Of a DNA stretch of 7,541 bases, positions 6,425 through 7,541 are shown one piece after another. Location: the NCBI GenBank assembly GCA_030049565.1, contig JASIKQ010000222.1, positions 1 to 7,541 of the forward strand, in the 5' to 3' direction. The first letter of the stretch is position 1, and every line of letters starts with the position of its first letter. The translations under genes and the position numbers were made by a program. This DNA is from Candidatus Sulfotelmatobacter sp. Its GTDB lineage: Bacteria > Acidobacteriota > Terriglobia > Terriglobales > Acidobacteriaceae. Under the pieces are notes generated by a model, which was not told the DNA's origin, did not search any database, and saw nothing but the letters and a program-made list of their open reading frames with translations.

Positions 6425-6467
6425 AAAGGAAAAGGCCGTCGAGATTTCTCTCAACGGCCTTTATCTA
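6425..6467 (-). terminator. rrn-type terminator hairpin, copy 2
   Basis: Arms AAAGGCCGTCGAGA (6431-6444) and TCTCAACGGCCTTT (6449-6462) close a TTTC loop, 13 of 14 pairs formed. On the minus strand the loop is GAAA and the tail TTTTCCTTTT, a good intrinsic terminator after the 5S remnant. On the plus strand it ends in TTTATC and may also stop transcripts from the RAYT gene. Confidence 0.72.
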
Positions 6468-6562
6468 TGCCGGCAACGACCGGAGTTTACCCTGAGCAAG
6501 CGAAGCGCGCCGAAGGGCTCCCACACACTGGCGCGTGCGGTACCATCGGCCCGGCGGGGCTT
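6468..6562 (-). pseudogene. 5S rRNA 3'-half remnant, copy 2 (with insert)
   Basis: On the minus strand, 6562-6518 reads AAGCCCCGCCGGGCCGATGG, then TACCGCACGCGCCAGTGTGT and GGGAG, and continues at 6481-6468 with GGTCGTTGCCGGCA. Between them lies a 36-base insert (6482-6517) with its own CCCT...AGGG arms. The 5' half of 5S is missing. The break at 6560-6563 leads straight into the promoter of the DUF4160 gene on the other strand. Confidence 0.7.
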
Positions 6563-6563
6563 T

Positions 6564-6571
6564 GCTAGAAT
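6564..6571 (+). promoter_or_regulatory. Extended -10 promoter for the DUF4160 gene
   Basis: TGCTAGAAT (the TG of an extended -10 plus TAGAAT, five of six matches; the last T is at 6571) ends eight bases before the ATG. The transcript would start one or two bases before the ATG, giving an essentially leaderless mRNA, and no Shine-Dalgarno sequence is present. The element sits exactly where similarity to the 5S remnant stops. Confidence 0.5.
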
Positions 6572-6579
6572 TCCACCCT

Positions 6580-6825
6580 ATGCCGACGGTGTTGCGGTCC
6601 GGCCCATATCGTTTCTATTTCTACAGTCACGAACCCAATGAACCGCCACACATTCATGTCGACCGCGATGACCTGTCGGCAAAGTTCTGGCTCGATCCCG
6701 TGCAACTGGCAGGTAACTTTGGATTTCGTGCGCATGAGCTGCGCACGATACAATCGATGGTGATCGAGAACAGGGCACGATTCTTAGGGGCATGGAATGA
6801 GTTCTTCGGCGATAACGGCAGATGA
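6580..6825 (+). CDS. DUF4160 protein, putative toxin-antitoxin component
   Basis: An 81-residue protein matching the DUF4160 family along its length: start MPTVLRSGPYRFYFYSHEPN, the family hallmark EPPHIHVDRDD (about 21-31), then AKFWLDPVQLA and the C-terminal HELRTIQ...FLGAWNEFFG. The paired histidines in PHIHV are the most conserved part and could be catalytic or metal-binding; no activity is established to my knowledge. Next to a DUF2442 gene, it is commonly predicted to form a toxin-antitoxin-like pair. The start at ATG 6580 fits the family and the promoter; an upstream in-frame ATG at 6535 lies in the 5S remnant. The stop codon lies inside the next gene. Confidence 0.88.
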   Translation: MPTVLRSGPYRFYFYSHEPNEPPHIHVDRDDLSAKFWLDPVQLAGNFGFRAHELRTIQSMVIENRARFLGAWNEFFGDNGR

Positions 6826-7069
6826 GCGAGTGCTCGACGTTACTTTCAGTGAGGACGCGCTCAGTGTCTCCCTGCGCGACGGACGCGTGATCAGCGTGCC
6901 GCTCGTGTGGTATCCGCGGCTGCTCAATGCCACGCCGGCCCAGCGCAGGAATTGGAAAATTGCCGGCGGCGGCTACGGCATCCACTGGCCAGATGTTGAC
7001 GAAGACCTCAGCACCGAAGGGCTGCTGCGCGGCGCGCCCGCGCCGAAAACGCACGCTCCCTCGAAGTAA
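6797..7069 (+). CDS. DUF2442 protein, putative partner of DUF4160
   Basis: A 90-residue DUF2442 protein: VLDVTFSEDALSVSLRDGRV, then ISVPLVWYPRLLNATPAQRR (about 12-51), followed by W.IAGGGYGIHWPDVDEDLS (54-72), the family's characteristic ending. The last 15 residues are low-complexity and probably disordered. The gene overlaps the DUF4160 gene by 29 bases in another frame, so translation is probably coupled. Order and overlap match the usual arrangement of the pair. Which partner would be toxin or antitoxin is not clear from the sequence. Confidence 0.88.
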   Translation: MSSSAITADERVLDVTFSEDALSVSLRDGRVISVPLVWYPRLLNATPAQRRNWKIAGGGYGIHWPDVDEDLSTEGLLRGAPAPKTHAPSK

Positions 7070-7082
7070 TGGAAGTCAAATT

Positions 7083-7118
7083 CCCCACCCTGTCGCAGAA
7101 AACGCGACAAGGGTGGGG
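7083..7118. repeat. GC-rich hairpin after the DUF2442 gene
   Basis: CCCCACCC-TGTCGC (7083-7096) pairs with GCGACA-A-GGGTGGGG (7104-7118) around a 7-base loop; one A is bulged. There is no T-tract, so it is not a standard terminator, but it could slow polymerase or protect the mRNA end. From memory, similar CCCCACCCTGTCGC hairpins recur between genes in acidobacterial genomes. Confidence 0.6.
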
Positions 7119-7130
7119 CAACCGGCAGCA

Positions 7131-7171
7131 AAAGGAAAAGGCCACATTCATTTCTGAATGTGGCCTTTGTT
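7131..7171 (-). terminator. rrn-type terminator hairpin, copy 3
   Basis: A perfect 14-bp stem, AAAGGCCACATTCA (7137-7150) with TGAATGTGGCCTTT (7155-7168), closes a TTTC loop (GAAA on the minus strand). The minus-strand tail is TTTTCCTTTT. The inner stem bases differ from copies 1 and 2 but stay paired. On the plus strand it may end the DUF4160-DUF2442 transcript. Confidence 0.75.
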
Positions 7172-7173
7172 AA

Positions 7174-7213
7174 TGCCGGCAACGACCTACGCTCCCACAT
7201 TGGCCCGGCGGGG
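7174..7213 (-). pseudogene. 5S rRNA 3'-end remnant, copy 3 (internal deletion)
   Basis: On the minus strand it reads CCCCGCCGGGCCAATGTG, then GGAGCGTAGGTCGTTGCCGG and CA. The stretch GGGAGCGTAGGTCGTTGC matches the conserved 5S 3' end (GGGAGAGTAGGTCG...). About 23 bases of helix IV/loop region present in copies 1 and 2 are missing. It joins hairpin copy 3 with the spacing seen in the other copies. Confidence 0.7.
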
Positions 7214-7218
7214 TTCGT

Positions 7219-7400
7219 GGCGCGGGCGCCCTCGCCCGCGAAAGCTTGCAACGGCAAAGCGCGTCGTCCTTCACCTCTGGGAATTTTCGTCAATCTGAAA
7301 AATCCACAAGGTTATTGTTCGGTTGTCACAGACGCACAAAATCCCAAGTTTCTACACTTCCCTGGCTACGGCCGCTGGCGGGCGTGGGCGCCCGCCCTAC
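7219..7400. repeat. Inverted pair of REP palindromes (REPIN-like), unit 2
   Basis: The palindrome at 7219-7240 is identical to 5644-5665, and the inverted partner at 7376-7400 differs from 5797-5821 by one base (GTG for GAG). The spacer is about 135 bases against 131 in unit 1, shares AAAGCTTG, GAAAAATCCACA and TGTTCGGTTGTCACAGAC, and has diverged elsewhere. The second palindrome lies 4 bases before the next transposase start. Confidence 0.8.
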
Positions 7401-7404
7401 GATT

Positions 7405-7541
7405 GTGTCGACGGCACTTGCCAAATATCGCTACCGCAGACGACTGCCGCATCTGCAAAGGGCTGACGCAGACTTGTTCGTGACTTTTTGCAGCGCCCGG
7501 TGGAAGTTACCGTTTGAGGCGCGGGACCTGGTGCTGGAGCA
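7405..7541 (+). CDS. REP-associated tyrosine transposase, second copy (3' end beyond window)
   Basis: The first 45 codons of a RAYT paralogue, from GTG 7405: MSTALAKYRYRRRLPHLQRA, then DADLFVTFCSARWKLPFEAR. It is almost the same protein as the N-terminus of the copy at 5845. The first part of the gene differs from that copy mostly at synonymous positions, whereas the last 56 bases before the window edge are identical to 5932-5987. Catalytic residues are not visible because of the cut. An in-frame GTG at 7384 is inside the REP and less likely. Confidence 0.82.
   Translation, partial: MSTALAKYRYRRRLPHLQRADADLFVTFCSARWKLPFEARDLVLE

Noticed and set aside
5431..7213. Functional 5S rRNA genes
   Set aside because: Only the 3' half is represented, and each copy has an insertion or deletion; none could fold as an intact 5S.
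5431..7541. CRISPR array
   Set aside because: Repeats are few, of differing length, irregularly spaced and separated by genes; they are REP palindromes and hairpin modules.

Overview
The window looks like a piece of chromosome from a GC-rich soil bacterium, most likely an Acidobacteriota of the Koribacter/Sulfotelmatobacter type. This is inference. It rests on the gene families present (a small membrane protein coupled to a sigma factor, a DUF4160/DUF2442 pair, a REP-associated transposase), on the GC-rich palindromes with a core like GGGCGAGGGCGCCCGCC, and on TACAAT/TAGAAT-like promoter elements placed close to start codons. No complete rRNA or other strong taxonomic marker is present.

Left part (1-5321), ordinary chromosome with sensing and regulation genes. 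On the minus strand, a secreted Cache-like protein (1324-1869) lies just upstream of a methyl-accepting chemotaxis protein (1-1298, cut by the window edge), probably as one operon. On the plus strand follows an M50 site-2-protease-like membrane metalloprotease with two C-terminal zinc ribbons (2191-3105). Then comes lexA on the minus strand (3163-3783), with a promoter carrying a possible self-operator and predicted to give a leaderless mRNA. Divergent from it is an ECF-type sigma factor (3920-4507), followed 10 bases later by a small two-helix membrane protein (4518-4856) that is probably its partner. A SpoIIAA-like STAS protein (4965-5321) ends this part.

Right part (5322-7541), a repeat-rich accessory region. 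Three times, near 5431, 6425 and 7131, the same module appears. It consists of a terminator-like hairpin with a variable but compensated 14-bp stem and an invariant TTTC/GAAA loop, fused to a remnant of the 3' half of a 5S rRNA gene on the minus strand. Two of the three modules continue into an inverted pair of GC-rich REP palindromes about 130 bp apart and then a REP-associated tyrosine transposase (RAYT) gene. One copy is complete (5845-6372) and the second is cut by the window end (7405-7541). The middle module leads instead into an overlapping DUF4160-DUF2442 pair (6580-7069), a putative toxin-antitoxin-like cassette, which therefore sits between two RAYT/REP units in direct orientation. 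A further REP-like sequence is read through in frame inside the complete transposase gene.

The most unusual signal is the linkage of 5S rRNA 3'-end plus terminator remnants with REP palindromes and RAYT genes, repeated in about 2 kb. It suggests that a ribosomal-operon tail has become part of a dispersed, RAYT-associated repeat and may serve as a boundary or insulator for cargo genes.
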